From JAIEPW01 sp964471915 (GTDB taxonomy: Bacteria > Acidobacteriota > Terriglobia > Bryobacterales > Bryobacteraceae), in NCBI GenBank assembly GCA_964471915.1, contig CAYYID010000002.1:138500-202499 (forward strand): a stretch of DNA of 64,000 nt, given 5' to 3'. The notes beneath the pieces are model-generated. The model was given only the letters and a program-made list of their open reading frames with translations. It did not search any database and had not been told where the DNA came from. Both the position numbers and the translations under genes were made by a program. How positions within the stretch are numbered: the stretch's first letter is position 1; every line of letters starts with the position of its first letter. Below are positions 16,974 to 24,993 of the stretch, piece by piece.

Positions 16974-18359
16974 TTACTTCTTTGCGGCGAGCGCCGTCAC
17001 CACGTCCCAGTTCAGTTTCACGAACGTGTGCAGGGAGCTTTCGAGAATGCGCTCCAGGTCCGAATGCGCGCCGTAGCCTTTCGGACCGTCTTCTTCATCG
17101 GTGAGGGGGCCGATGCCGAAGCACTCCACGCCCTTCGCGCGCAGGAACGCCATGTCGGTGGCGCCGGTGGCCATGATCGGCAGCGTCACCGCGCCATAGT
17201 GCTTCGTGTTCATGGCTTCCAGCACGCGGAAGGCCTCGCCCTTGAGGTTCGACGGTTTGGCGACCGGGCGGACGTTGCGGCTCTCCGGCTCCACGGTGAT
17301 CGCCGGATCGTTGATCACCTGCTTCACCAGCTCGCGGAACTTCGCCATGTCCTCGTCAGGCAGCGCGCGGACGTCGAAGATCGCCTCGGCCTCGGAAGGG
17401 ATGACGTTGATCTGATAGCCGCCCTTGATGAGGTTGGGCGAAAGCGAAGTCCGCAGCATGGAGTGGTGCGCGGGCTCGTTGACGGCAAGATACTCCTGAA
17501 GCGCGGCGGCCTTTTCGGGATTCAGCAGCGCGTTGTAGCGCGCGGCTTCCTCGGGGGTCGAGATGGTGGCGAGCTTCTCGAAGTAGTAGCGCGTCGTGTC
17601 GTTCAGCCGCATGGGGGAATGCCACGTCGCCAGTTTCTCCACGGCGCGCGACAGGTGCAGGATCGAATTGGTCCGCAGGGGGCGCGACCCGTGCCCGGCG
17701 GGTCCGCGGGCGATCAGCTTGATGCCGTTCGGGATCTTCTCCGCCGTCTGGACGCCGGCAAAGCGGACCTTCCCCGCGCGGCGCTGCACGCCGGCGCCTT
17801 CCGCCAGGCAGATTTCCGCTTCGATTTCGGACCAGTGGTTGTTGACCAGGTACTCGATGCCGACTTTGGTGGACGCCTCTTCGCCGGCCTCCGCCACGAA
17901 GATCACGTCGCGATCGAGCGCGACCTTCCCGCGCTTCAGGAGCAGCATGGTCATCAACGCGGCCACCAGGTTGTCCTTGTCGTCCACGGTGCCTCGGCCG
18001 TAGATGTAGCCGCCGTCGCGCGCGGCCGAGAACGGGCCGAAGCGGGTCCACTTGGCGGGGTCCACTTTCACGGTATCCGTGTGACCCATGATCAGCAGCG
18101 GCCGCTTGGCGCCGGAACCCTTCAGGCGGGCGATGACGTTCATGCGGTCGGGCTCCAGGCCCACCAGCTTGGCGGGGATCCCGTCGGCTTCCAGCACCTT
18201 CTTGACGTACTCGGCCGCGCGGGTCTCGTTGCCGGGCGGATTCTGCGTATCGAACTGCACCAGCGCCTGGAAGTGGCGGAGGGTTTCGGCTTCGACCTTG
18301 GCCCAATCGGGGGCCTGGGCCAGCAGGGGTAGGGCGAGGAGAGCGGCAGACCAGCGCAT
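16974..18359 (-). CDS. Secreted M20-family metallopeptidase
   Basis: This 461-residue zinc aminoacylase/carboxypeptidase-like hydrolase has a signal peptide (about 1-15, 'LALPLLAQA'). Zinc ligands lie in 'LIMGHTDTVKVDP', 'GRGTVDDKDNLVA' and 'VAEAGEEASTKVG', with a dimerisation domain inserted in the middle and the last ligand in 'GYGAHSDLER' near residue 432. Length and order match the PM20D1/carboxypeptidase S branch of M20. Substrates are probably N-acyl amino acids or dipeptides in the periplasm; specificity cannot be read from the sequence. Confidence 0.9.
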   Translation of the reverse strand: MRWSAALLALPLLAQAPDWAKVEAETLRHFQALVQFDTQNPPGNETRAAEYVKKVLEADGIPAKLVGLEPDRMNVIARLKGSGAKRPLLIMGHTDTVKVDPAKWTRFGPFSAARDGGYIYGRGTVDDKDNLVAALMTMLLLKRGKVALDRDVIFVAEAGEEASTKVGIEYLVNNHWSEIEAEICLAEGAGVQRRAGKVRFAGVQTAEKIPNGIKLIARGPAGHGSRPLRTNSILHLSRAVEKLATWHSPMRLNDTTRYYFEKLATISTPEEAARYNALLNPEKAAALQEYLAVNEPAHHSMLRTSLSPNLIKGGYQINVIPSEAEAIFDVRALPDEDMAKFRELVKQVINDPAITVEPESRNVRPVAKPSNLKGEAFRVLEAMNTKHYGAVTLPIMATGATDMAFLRAKGVECFGIGPLTDEEDGPKGYGAHSDLERILESSLHTFVKLNWDVVTALAAKK

Positions 18360-18401
18360 GGGGCTTATGGTATCAGTGGGTCCGGCGCCGTTGTAGGCCC
18401 T

Positions 18402-18845
18402 TTACCGACCCGGTGCGCCGATGACGACAAGGTTCTCGGCGGTCGCACCCATCACCGCCTTCAAGGGAACGGTACGGTCGAACGTCGCGAACCGCCCGCG
18501 ATTCCGCACGGCAAGCCCCAGCAGGTACACATCGGTGACCTGCTTCGGTCCAGCGACGTACTCCATGCGAAACAGGGTTTCGTCCAGCAACGAAACGCCG
18601 GTCGCCCAGTATTCGTGATTCGTGCTTGCGCACAACGACTCGAGCGACTGGACGGCTTCAACCATGCGTATGCCGAGGTCGTAATTGGGATTGGAGATGA
18701 CCCGGACGAAGCCGTTGACGGTCAGGGCACACGAAGCCCACCCATGGCTCGCCTCCGCCGCGAACCAGGCGTGAGCTGCGTCGTGGTGGGGATGTGACGG
18801 GTCCGAGAGAGCGATCAGAACGTTAATGTCCAGCAGCGCCCTCAT
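18402..18845 (-). CDS. vapC: VapC-type PIN-domain toxin ribonuclease
   Basis: The protein has 147 residues. PIN-domain acidic residues appear at the start 'LLDINVLIAL' (D6), in the middle Glu-containing helix, and near the end in 'GRFATFDRTV'. PIN toxins are magnesium-dependent endoribonucleases, usually cutting tRNA or rRNA. It starts within the stop codon of the antitoxin gene (ATGA overlap), the usual order of antitoxin first. The subfamily with 'CALTVNGFVRVISNPNY' is the one often called the VapC/TA system group of about 145 residues. Confidence 0.9.
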   Translation of the reverse strand: MRALLDINVLIALSDPSHPHHDAAHAWFAAEASHGWASCALTVNGFVRVISNPNYDLGIRMVEAVQSLESLCASTNHEYWATGVSLLDETLFRMEYVAGPKQVTDVYLLGLAVRNRGRFATFDRTVPLKAVMGATAENLVVIGAPGR

Positions 18846-19069
18846 TCGTCATCGTCCCGGAGCCGATTCACCAAGTCCATGCTCGGCACGAGGGATCCCG
18901 GTTTACGTTGGAACAACGTCACGCCGTTCCGCACCTTCGGCGCGGCGACCGGCTCCAACGCCTTGCGCGCGAGATCTGACAAAACGGCACCTGCCGTCCG
19001 GCCTTGGATTTGAGCCAGCTCCTTGGCGGCAGCAAGAACGTCGTCATCGATCTCCAACGTCGTACGCAT
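18842..19069 (-). CDS. vapB: VapB-type antitoxin (ribbon-helix-helix)
   Basis: This 75-residue protein begins 'MRTTLEIDDDVLAAAKELAQ', the ribbon-helix-helix fold of VapB-like antitoxins, followed by a C-terminal tail 'VTLFQRKPGSLVPSMDLVNR' that would wrap the toxin. An upstream extension to 19183 is open, but the match to the family begins at this ATG. The stop overlaps vapC. It should repress its own promoter through repeats just upstream. Confidence 0.9.
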   Translation of the reverse strand: MRTTLEIDDDVLAAAKELAQIQGRTAGAVLSDLARKALEPVAAPKVRNGVTLFQRKPGSLVPSMDLVNRLRDDDE

Positions 19070-19072
19070 GAA

Positions 19073-19092
19073 GCTAGCATAGCATCTGATGC
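19073..19092. promoter_or_regulatory. Candidate VapB operator (two short dyads)
   Basis: GCTA-GCA-TAGC (19073-19083) overlaps GCATC-T-GATGC (19082-19092), immediately before the antitoxin start. A triplicated GATGCGT-like run follows to about 19104. Position and symmetry fit RHH autoregulation. Confidence 0.4.
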
Positions 19093-19134
19093 GTGATGCG
19101 TGATGTTCGCTGAGCGTCGGCTCGGGTTCTCCGC

Positions 19135-19174
19135 AAGAAAGAAAACGGGCCCGTCCAATTCTCGGACGGGCCCG
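19135..19174 (-). terminator. Rho-independent terminator of the Asp-box protein gene
   Basis: An 11-bp perfect stem (CGGGCCCGTCC, 19146-19156, with GGACGGGCCCG, 19164-19174) and a 7-base-class loop are followed on the minus strand by GTTTTCTTTC. It starts 25 bases after the stop codon. Confidence 0.9.
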
Positions 19175-19198
19175 AATCGGCACTGCTTTGCCCTCAGC

Positions 19199-22100
19199 CT
19201 AAGGGACTGCGACCGCCGGAACTGCGGCGGCGGCCACCAGCTTGTTGAACGCCGGGACGTCTTCCTTGGCCAGCTTGTCGACCTTGGCCACGGCGTCGGC
19301 GAGCAGCTTCTTCACGGTCGCCAACTCGGTGATCTGCGGCTCGGTGGGCGCCGCGGCAAAGCCGTCGAGCGCATTCAACAACTGGTTGATCCGCTGGGTG
19401 ACCGGCGGAGGCGTGAACGTCAGCGGCGGGCCCGCGCTACCCTGGGGCTCGCTGGGACCTTCTTCTCCGGCGCGGGGCGCCGTCAGCGAAGGCACGGGAC
19501 CCGTGGGCGCGCCGCCGCCGCCCCGGCGTCCGCCGCCACCGCCCCCGCCGCCGAAGCCGAAACCGCCCGCGAAGTTGCCGCGCACGTCGTTGATCTTCTT
19601 GCGCAGATCTTCGGCCGCCGTGCGGATGTTCTCGGGCAGGCGCGGCGCGCCGGGAGCGCGCCAGGCATTGACGAGCTGGGTCATCGAACCGCTCATCGCG
19701 TTGAACCGCCGCTGCGCGGCGTCCGAGTCCTTGGCGAGTTGGTACAGGTCCGCGATCATCTGGCTCCGCTTCTGGCGGTCCGCCGAGGTGAAGAAGGTCA
19801 GGCGCGGGTCATCCTCCACCACCAGCGGCTTGGTGAGGGTGGCTCCCGCCGCCGTCAGGCGCACGGTGTATTCGCCGGGCTCGACCATGGGTCCGCCGCG
19901 GCCGATGCCGAAGAACGCGAAGCCTTCCGCGCCGAACTGCTCGAACATCCGCTGTTCGTCTTCCGACGGCCGCGTCGGGCGGTCCCAGCGCAGATCCCAC
20001 ACGGCGCGGTTGATTCCCGCCTCGGCCGGCGGATTCTGCAAGGTGCGCACCACGCGGCCGGCCTTGTCGAGGATATCGAGCTTGAGGTCGCGCGGGCTGG
20101 CCTTGGTCTTCAAGTGGTAGTCGATCATCGCGCCGTAGGGCGGGTTCTGCCCGAGATAGAACAGGTGTCCGGTGCTACCGCGCTTGTTGGCCAACCGCCA
20201 CTGGACCGCCGCGCGGGTGTCGAACAGGTGCGCGTTCGCCGCCATCACCTGCGTGCTCAACTGCTCGAGCGGCGCGAGGTTGTCGAGGATCCAGATGGAA
20301 CGGCCGTGCGTGCCGAGCACCAGATCGTTGTCGCGCGCGTGGATGGCGATATCGTCCACCGGGACGCGCGGCAGGTTGTTCTTCAGCTCGAACCAGTTGG
20401 CGCCCCGGTCGAGCGAAACGTACAAGCCGTACTCGCCGCCCGCGAAGAGCAGGTTCTGGTTGCGCGGGTGCTCGCGGATGACGTTCAGCGACCCGCCGTT
20501 CTTGGGGATGCCGCTGGTGATCGACTTCCAGGTCTCGCCGAAGTCCTCCGTCAGATAGGCGTAGATGCCGAAGTCGTTGCCGCGATGGCCGTCGAACACC
20601 GCGTAGGCGCGCCCCTCGGCGTACTTGGAGGCGATCACGCGGCTGACGTAGGTCCCCTTGGGGACGCCCGGCACGTTGCCAATGACGTTCTTCCAGGTTT
20701 CGCCGTCCTTGGTGACCTGCAGGTTGCCGTCGTCAGTGCCCACCCAGTAGATGCCGGCGCGGATGGGCGACTCGGAGAGCGTGGTCGAGGTCGGGAACGC
20801 CTGCACGCCGTCATGCCGCGAGAGCATGGTGCGGTCCGGCAGCTTGCCCATGATCGGCTGCTTCTCGCGATCGACGTTCGTGGTGACATCGGGCGAGATC
20901 TTCTTCCAGGAGTTGCCCTGGTCGGTGGACTTGAAGACGAAGTTGCCGCCGTAGAGCAGCGTCTTGCGGTCATGCTTCGAAACCACGAGCGGGGAGTTCC
21001 ATTGGAAGCGGTAACGCGCTTCGCCCTCGGCTTCGCGCGGGCGGATGGAACGCGATTCATGGGTGCGCAGGTCGCGGCGCAGCAGGTTGCCGTCCTGGGA
21101 CTCGGCGTAAACGATCCAGGGCTCCTCGGGGTCCATCTGGGAGTAGAAGCCGTCGCCGCCGCCAATGGTGGTCCATTCGTCGTTCGAGATGCCGCGGGAT
21201 TCCAGCGACATCGAGGGTCCGCACCACGAGTTGTTGTCCTGGAGGCCGCCGCAGATGCGGTAGGGCTTCTGCATGTCGAGGCCGATTTCGTAGTACTGGC
21301 CGAGGGCGACGTTGTTGGCGAACACCCAGGTGCGGCCGGCGTCGTAGGAGAAGTGGAGCCCGCCGTCGGAGCCCGTGAACATGTGGTTCGAATTGGCCGG
21401 GTTGATCCAGAGGGCGTGGTAGTCGCCGTGGATGCGTTGCACGCGGTTCTCGACGAAGGTCCTGCCGCCGTCGTCGGAGTAGGACATGTTGGCGCCCAGC
21501 ACCCAGATGCGCTGGTCGTTGTTCGGGTCGATGTGGACCTGCGAGTAGTACATCGGGCGGGGGTTGGTGTCGCTCATCTTGCGCCAGGTCTCGCCCTTGT
21601 CCTCGGAGCGATAGATGCCGCCGCGCTGGTGCTCGATCAGCGCGTAGACGATGTTGGGATTGCGGCGGTAGACGTTGACGCCGATGCGGCCCTTATCGCC
21701 CTCGGGCAGGCCGCTGGTGAGGATCTTCCAGGTGGCCCCGCCGTCGGTGGTCTTGTAGAGCGCGCTGCCCGGGCCGCCGCCGTTGAAGCCCCACGGAGTC
21801 CGGCGGCGCTGGTAGGCGCCGGCGTAGAGCGTGTCGGGCGACTCGGGATCCATGGCCAGATCGTTCACGCCGGTGTCGGCGTTGACGAACAGGATCTTCG
21901 TCCAGGTCCTGCCGCCGTCGGTGGTCTTGTACACGCCGCGCTCGTCATTGGCGCCCCACAGGTGTCCGGCGGCGGCCACGTAGACGACATTGGGATTGCG
22001 CGGATGGATCAGGACGCGCCCGATGTGGTGCGTGTCCTTAAGCCCGGTGTTGGTCCAGGTGCGGCCGCCGTCGGTGGACTTGTAGACGCCGTTGCCCCAC

Positions 22101-22429
22101 GACGAACTCTGGCGGTTATTGGACTCGCCGGAGCCGACCCAGACGACGGAGGGGTCCGACGGCGCCACCGTGATGTCGCCGATGGTGGAGACCTCTTCCT
22201 TGTCGAAGAGCGGGGTCCAGGTGGTGCCGGAGTTCTCGGTCTTCCAGACGCCGCCGGAGGCGGTGGCTACATAGAGGATGCGGGGGTCGCTTTCGACCAC
22301 CGCGACATCGTTGATGCGGCCGCCCATGGCGGCAGGTCCGATTTCGCGGAACTTCAGGTTCTTGAGAAGGTCGGCGGGCGATTGCGCCCACAGGGCTGCG
22401 GCAAACAGGAAAGCTGAAAAGATTCGCAT
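19199..22429 (-). CDS. Large secreted sortilin-like/BNR Asp-box repeat protein
   Basis: This 1076-residue exported protein (signal peptide to 'AALWAQS') forms one or two beta-propellers. At least ten Asp-box motifs of the S/T-x-D-x-G-x-T/S-W type are visible, for example 'STDGGRTW', 'TTDGGRTW', 'SEDKGETW', 'STDQGNSW', 'TEDFGETW' and 'SLDRGANW'. These fold as in VPS10/sortilin and glycosidase propellers. Residues about 770-870 look like a FlgD-type Ig domain ('ILDKAGRVVRTLQNP'). A glycine-rich linker (eight Gly in a row after 'GGFGFG', near residue 965) precedes a helical C-terminal domain. The start at 22429 has GGAGAC upstream. No catalytic acid set for a glycosidase can be assigned, so a binding or scaffolding role is as likely. 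Confidence 0.9.
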   Translation of the reverse strand: MRIFSAFLFAAALWAQSPADLLKNLKFREIGPAAMGGRINDVAVVESDPRILYVATASGGVWKTENSGTTWTPLFDKEEVSTIGDITVAPSDPSVVWVGSGESNNRQSSSWGNGVYKSTDGGRTWTNTGLKDTHHIGRVLIHPRNPNVVYVAAAGHLWGANDERGVYKTTDGGRTWTKILFVNADTGVNDLAMDPESPDTLYAGAYQRRRTPWGFNGGGPGSALYKTTDGGATWKILTSGLPEGDKGRIGVNVYRRNPNIVYALIEHQRGGIYRSEDKGETWRKMSDTNPRPMYYSQVHIDPNNDQRIWVLGANMSYSDDGGRTFVENRVQRIHGDYHALWINPANSNHMFTGSDGGLHFSYDAGRTWVFANNVALGQYYEIGLDMQKPYRICGGLQDNNSWCGPSMSLESRGISNDEWTTIGGGDGFYSQMDPEEPWIVYAESQDGNLLRRDLRTHESRSIRPREAEGEARYRFQWNSPLVVSKHDRKTLLYGGNFVFKSTDQGNSWKKISPDVTTNVDREKQPIMGKLPDRTMLSRHDGVQAFPTSTTLSESPIRAGIYWVGTDDGNLQVTKDGETWKNVIGNVPGVPKGTYVSRVIASKYAEGRAYAVFDGHRGNDFGIYAYLTEDFGETWKSITSGIPKNGGSLNVIREHPRNQNLLFAGGEYGLYVSLDRGANWFELKNNLPRVPVDDIAIHARDNDLVLGTHGRSIWILDNLAPLEQLSTQVMAANAHLFDTRAAVQWRLANKRGSTGHLFYLGQNPPYGAMIDYHLKTKASPRDLKLDILDKAGRVVRTLQNPPAEAGINRAVWDLRWDRPTRPSEDEQRMFEQFGAEGFAFFGIGRGGPMVEPGEYTVRLTAAGATLTKPLVVEDDPRLTFFTSADRQKRSQMIADLYQLAKDSDAAQRRFNAMSGSMTQLVNAWRAPGAPRLPENIRTAAEDLRKKINDVRGNFAGGFGFGGGGGGGGRRGGGGAPTGPVPSLTAPRAGEEGPSEPQGSAGPPLTFTPPPVTQRINQLLNALDGFAAAPTEPQITELATVKKLLADAVAKVDKLAKEDVPAFNKLVAAAAVPAVAVP

Positions 22430-22787
22430 GGGAACGTCTCCGGAGAGAGTAACAGTATGACTCAAACGAAGGCGATTGGCACCGCGCCTCTGGTTACGGC
22501 CTGAACTGTCCGGGACCGGGGCGGGCTTGCGCCAGCCACGGAAAGACGCGAGAATACCTAAGAATCCCGCTGGCCGGTTTCCTTACCCACACCGGTCTGC
22601 GGGACGGCAAAGAGGCGCGTATGTCCACGATTGCACACCACCCGGCGCCGCTGAGCCCGTCCCTGGCCTGCTAACGCAGGTCCCCCCGGCGGCGCTCGCG
22701 CCCATCGTGTATCCCCGTTAACCCGATGTTCGGCTCCACGTGTCTTCGTGGAGCCCCGGTGTTCGTGTGCCCAATAGGGGGAGTGTC
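22430..22787. other. 358-base gene-free stretch with several strong hairpins (candidate structured leader)
   Basis: No convincing gene lies here. On the plus strand, in front of the RbfA-like/RtcB pair, four hairpins are visible. The first is 22565-22604 (TCCCGC/GCGGGA outer, CCGGT/ACCGG inner, 3x3 internal loop). The second is 22667-22680 (CCTGC-TAAC-GCAGG, a UMAC-type tetraloop). The third is 22703-22728 (CATCG/CGATG). The fourth is 22732-22755 (nine perfect pairs GGCTCCACG/CGTGGAGCC). A short CCC-AATA-GGG hairpin ends next to the Shine-Dalgarno. It could be a cis-regulatory leader or a separate small RNA. I could not match it to RNase P, tmRNA, SRP or 6S RNA. Confidence 0.35.
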
Positions 22788-23162
22788 TTGAAACAACGTC
22801 ATCGTGGCGTCAAGGAGCCCGCAGGTCCGGATCCGGACTTCGCGGAAGCCCTAAACGAGAGTCAATCGCATGGCCGGCAGGCGGAGCGAAAAACCCGACA
22901 GTTCTGCAGGCAAGTACAGCGGGCGCTGAACCTGGCGCTCGCCGATCGGGAGGTGTTCGTCGAGGAGGTGGTGCCCGCGCCGGACTGCGGGCGGCTGCTG
23001 GTTTTCGTGGCGCTTCCGGTGGATGCCGGGGTGGAGTCGATCGCCACGCTGGGCCTGGAGGCGCCGCGGTTGCGCGCCGAAGTGGCGTTGGCCATCACGC
23101 GGAAGCGGGCGCCGGAGCTGTGCTTCATTCCGGCGTGCGCGGAAGGGGGCGGCGATGAGTGA
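22788..23162 (+). CDS. RbfA-like KH-fold protein encoded with rtcB
   Basis: The protein has 124 residues. After a polar N-terminus, the stretch from 'KTRQFCRQVQRALNLAL' through 'EVVPAPDCGRLLVFVAL' to 'RAEVALAITRKRAPELCFIP' follows the layout of ribosome-binding factor A: helix, strand with 'V..V.P..D', and a last helix-strand ending 'R..PEL.F'. RbfA helps 16S rRNA 5'-end maturation in the small subunit. The likeness is a pattern match by eye. I choose TTG at 22788 because GGGGGAG lies six bases before it; a GTG at 22740 is open but lies inside a strong hairpin. It overlaps rtcB by eight bases. Confidence 0.65.
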   Translation: MKQRHRGVKEPAGPDPDFAEALNESQSHGRQAERKTRQFCRQVQRALNLALADREVFVEEVVPAPDCGRLLVFVALPVDAGVESIATLGLEAPRLRAEVALAITRKRAPELCFIPACAEGGGDE

Positions 23163-24294
23163 CCGGGCGCCGGCCCCCCTGCGCGCGTGGCTGGCCGCTC
23201 CGCCGGGGCGGGACGTCGCCGAGGCGCTGGAACGGCTGCGCCGGGCCCCGGACGTCCAGCAGATTGCGGTAATGCCGGACGTCCATTTGGCGGCGGACGT
23301 CTGCGTCGGCGTGGTAGTGGCCACCTCGGAACTGATCTATCCGCAGGCGGTGGGAGGCGACATCGGGTGCGGGATGCTGGCGGTGGCTCTGGACGCGGAC
23401 GCCGCGGCGCTGGAGGAACCGCGGATCGCGGGGCAGATCCTAGCCGGCCTCGCGCAGGCCGTGCCGTCGCGCCGCCGCAACCGGCGCAGTGTGATCGAGC
23501 AGCCCGCGGATGTCGCCGGCGCCGGCCTCAGTGATCCCCGTCTGGACGCCCTGCGGCGGGACGAGGGAGCGTTGGAGTTTGCGACGCTCGGCAGCGGCAA
23601 CCACTTCCTGGAGCTGCAGGCAGACGAATCCGGACGCCTGTGGTTGATGGTGCATAGCGGATCGCGGGCGCTGGGCCCGGCGATCCGGGATCATCACCTG
23701 GGGCGGGCCACGGCCGGAGACGGACGGCTGCGGGGTCTCGAAGCCGGGTCCGGCGCCGGGCTCGCCTACCGGCACGACGCGGCGTGGGCCCGCCGGTTCG
23801 CCGCGGCGTCGCGGCGGGCGATGGCCAGGGAAGCCGGTGAAGTGCTGGCGGCGCGGATCGGCGCGCGGCTGGATTGGGAGACGGCGATCGCGACGGACCA
23901 TAACCACGTCGCGTGGGAGCGCCACGGCGGGCGGGATCTGTGGGTGCATCGGAAGGGGGCGATGTCCGCGCAGGCGGGCGAGCCGGGCGTCCTCCCCGGC
24001 TCCATGGGCGCACCGAGCCTTCACGTGGAGGGCCGCGGCGAGCCGGCGTCGTTGTGCTCGAGCGCGCACGGCGCGGGGCGAGAGGGAAGCCGCAGCGAGG
24101 CGCGCGCCCGGATCAGCGTGCAGGCGTTCCGGCGTCAGATGGAGGGCGTCTGGTTCGACACCCGCGCGGCGGACCGTCTGGTGGACGAAGCACCAGCGGC
24201 GTACAAGGACATCCGGGCGGTGCTGCGAGCGCAACGGGGCCTGGTCAAGACGGTCCGGCGGCTGCGTCCGGTGCTCAGCTACAAAGGCGCTTGA
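23155..24294 (+). CDS. rtcB: RNA-splicing ligase RtcB
   Basis: RtcB joins RNA 2',3'-cyclic phosphate (or 3'-phosphate) ends to 5'-hydroxyl ends with GTP and manganese, repairing cleaved tRNA or rRNA. The 379-residue protein carries the metal-binding 'YPQAVGGDIGCGM' (Cys near residue 74), 'SGNHFLEL', 'HSGSRALGPAI', 'ATDHNHVAWE', 'HRKGAMSAQAG' and 'AHGAGREGSRSEA', which holds the histidine that is guanylylated in this family. It ends with the family motif 'YKDIRAVLRAQRGLVKTVRRL'. It is shorter than the 400-480 residue types but has the core. No archease or rtcR/RtcA neighbour is present; its partner here is the RbfA-like gene. Confidence 0.95.
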   Translation: MSDRAPAPLRAWLAAPPGRDVAEALERLRRAPDVQQIAVMPDVHLAADVCVGVVVATSELIYPQAVGGDIGCGMLAVALDADAAALEEPRIAGQILAGLAQAVPSRRRNRRSVIEQPADVAGAGLSDPRLDALRRDEGALEFATLGSGNHFLELQADESGRLWLMVHSGSRALGPAIRDHHLGRATAGDGRLRGLEAGSGAGLAYRHDAAWARRFAAASRRAMAREAGEVLAARIGARLDWETAIATDHNHVAWERHGGRDLWVHRKGAMSAQAGEPGVLPGSMGAPSLHVEGRGEPASLCSSAHGAGREGSRSEARARISVQAFRRQMEGVWFDTRAADRLVDEAPAAYKDIRAVLRAQRGLVKTVRRLRPVLSYKGA

Positions 24295-24296
24295 GC

Positions 24297-24317
24297 TCGG
24301 CGAATCCGGTTCGCCGA
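24297..24317. terminator. Hairpin between convergent rtcB and mazF-like genes
   Basis: TCGGCGAA (24297-24304) pairs perfectly with TTCGCCGA (24310-24317) around TCCGG. It begins three bases after the rtcB stop. There is no T-tract on either side, so terminator function is only probable. Confidence 0.4.
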
Positions 24318-24335
24318 AACATCGAGCCGGAGCAG

Positions 24336-24638
24336 CTAGAAATCCTGGGAAGGATGCTGGCCGGCCACTCTGCGCACCCGGCGCTTATCGATGGACCGGA
24401 TCTGATCGATCAATGCGAATGACGCCCTACTCAGCCCGCTGCTACCGGCCGCGACGGGCGGGTAAAGGAGCCCTTCGCCCGCTGTGCCGGTCATCGGGAC
24501 GACACAGATCATCGAGAAGCGCTGGCTGGCAATCATCAGCGGATCGCTTACCACCACACACGGGCGGGTACCGCGCTGCTCATGCCCCAGAGTCGGTTCC
24601 AGATCAACGACAATCACAGAACCGCGCGCAACGCTCAC
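24336..24638 (-). CDS. MazF/PemK-type endoribonuclease toxin, short C-terminus
   Basis: The 100 residues begin 'MSVARGSVIVVDLEPTLGHE', then 'RGTRPCVVVSD', 'ICVVPMTGT' and 'SFALIDQIRSIDKRRVRR', the core of the MazF/PemK ribosome-independent mRNA interferase fold. Family members usually add a last helix after this point. Here a TAG stop follows '...HPSQDF', and the same frame beyond it continues 'LLRLDVSANRIR', which looks like a lost helix. The toxin may therefore be weakened by a nonsense change. The GTG start overlaps the antitoxin stop by four bases. Confidence 0.85.
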   Translation of the reverse strand: MSVARGSVIVVDLEPTLGHEQRGTRPCVVVSDPLMIASQRFSMICVVPMTGTAGEGLLYPPVAAGSSGLSRASFALIDQIRSIDKRRVRRVAGQHPSQDF

Positions 24639-24937
24639 GGATCCTCACTCCAACCCAGCCCCGGAGTCCAGCGAACCGGCTTGCCCGCGCCCGGCTCCAA
24701 AAGGACTTCGCTCGCGCAGGGCAGGTCGCGCGCCCACTCGTCGAAACCGGCGTCCTCGAGCATCGTCCCGTCGGGATGCGGGTTATCGAGCGACCGTTGG
24801 AGTTCCTGCCTCTCAATCCGTTCGAGCTCATTCCGCACGTCGTCCGTAACGAACTGGCTCCGATCCTTGGCAAGGAGGTCGATTTGGCGAAGGAGATCGC
24901 CAGGCAGCGTGACGGTCGTACGCTCAAGGTTCGGCAT
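24635..24937 (-). CDS. Ribbon-helix-helix antitoxin partner of MazF-like toxin
   Basis: This 100-residue protein starts 'MPNLERTTVTLPGDLLRQID', a ribbon-helix-helix DNA-binding domain (residues 5-45). A charged tail with 'MLEDAGFDEWARDLP' follows and would bind the toxin. A longer frame reaches upstream but shows no family likeness. It is coupled to the toxin by a GTGA overlap. A palindrome over the presumed -10 suggests autorepression. Confidence 0.8.
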   Translation of the reverse strand: MPNLERTTVTLPGDLLRQIDLLAKDRSQFVTDDVRNELERIERQELQRSLDNPHPDGTMLEDAGFDEWARDLPCASEVLLEPGAGKPVRWTPGLGWSEDP

Positions 24938-24948
24938 GTCGCTCCCTG

Positions 24949-24958
24949 TATGATCATA
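24949..24958 (-). promoter_or_regulatory. Palindrome over the -10 of the RHH antitoxin gene
   Basis: TATGATCATA is a perfect 10-bp palindrome; on the minus strand TATGAT can serve as -10, with CAGGGAG as ribosome-binding site ahead of the ATG at 24937. Confidence 0.4.
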
Positions 24959-24993
24959 GCGGCCGGGGCGATCTCCTGTAGCCTCTGCCCGCG

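Noticed and set aside
19100..22417. A plus-strand open frame of 1105 codons
   Set aside because: It is the complement of the Asp-box protein gene, whose repeats, signal peptide, ribosome-binding site and terminator are all clear. The plus-frame product is biased to Ala, Val, Arg and Gly with no recognisable domain.
22476..22721. A plus-strand 81-codon frame in the gap before the RbfA-like gene
   Set aside because: It overlaps the hairpin-rich stretch, has no ribosome-binding site and no recognisable protein features.
22732..22755. The 9-pair GGCTCCACG stem as a tmRNA or tRNA-like end
   Set aside because: No acceptor stem, T arm or tag-reading frame could be fitted around it.
24015..24035. 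A CACGTG inside rtcB as a third parS site
   Set aside because: The flanks do not match the GTTTC/GAAAC arms; only the six-base core is shared.
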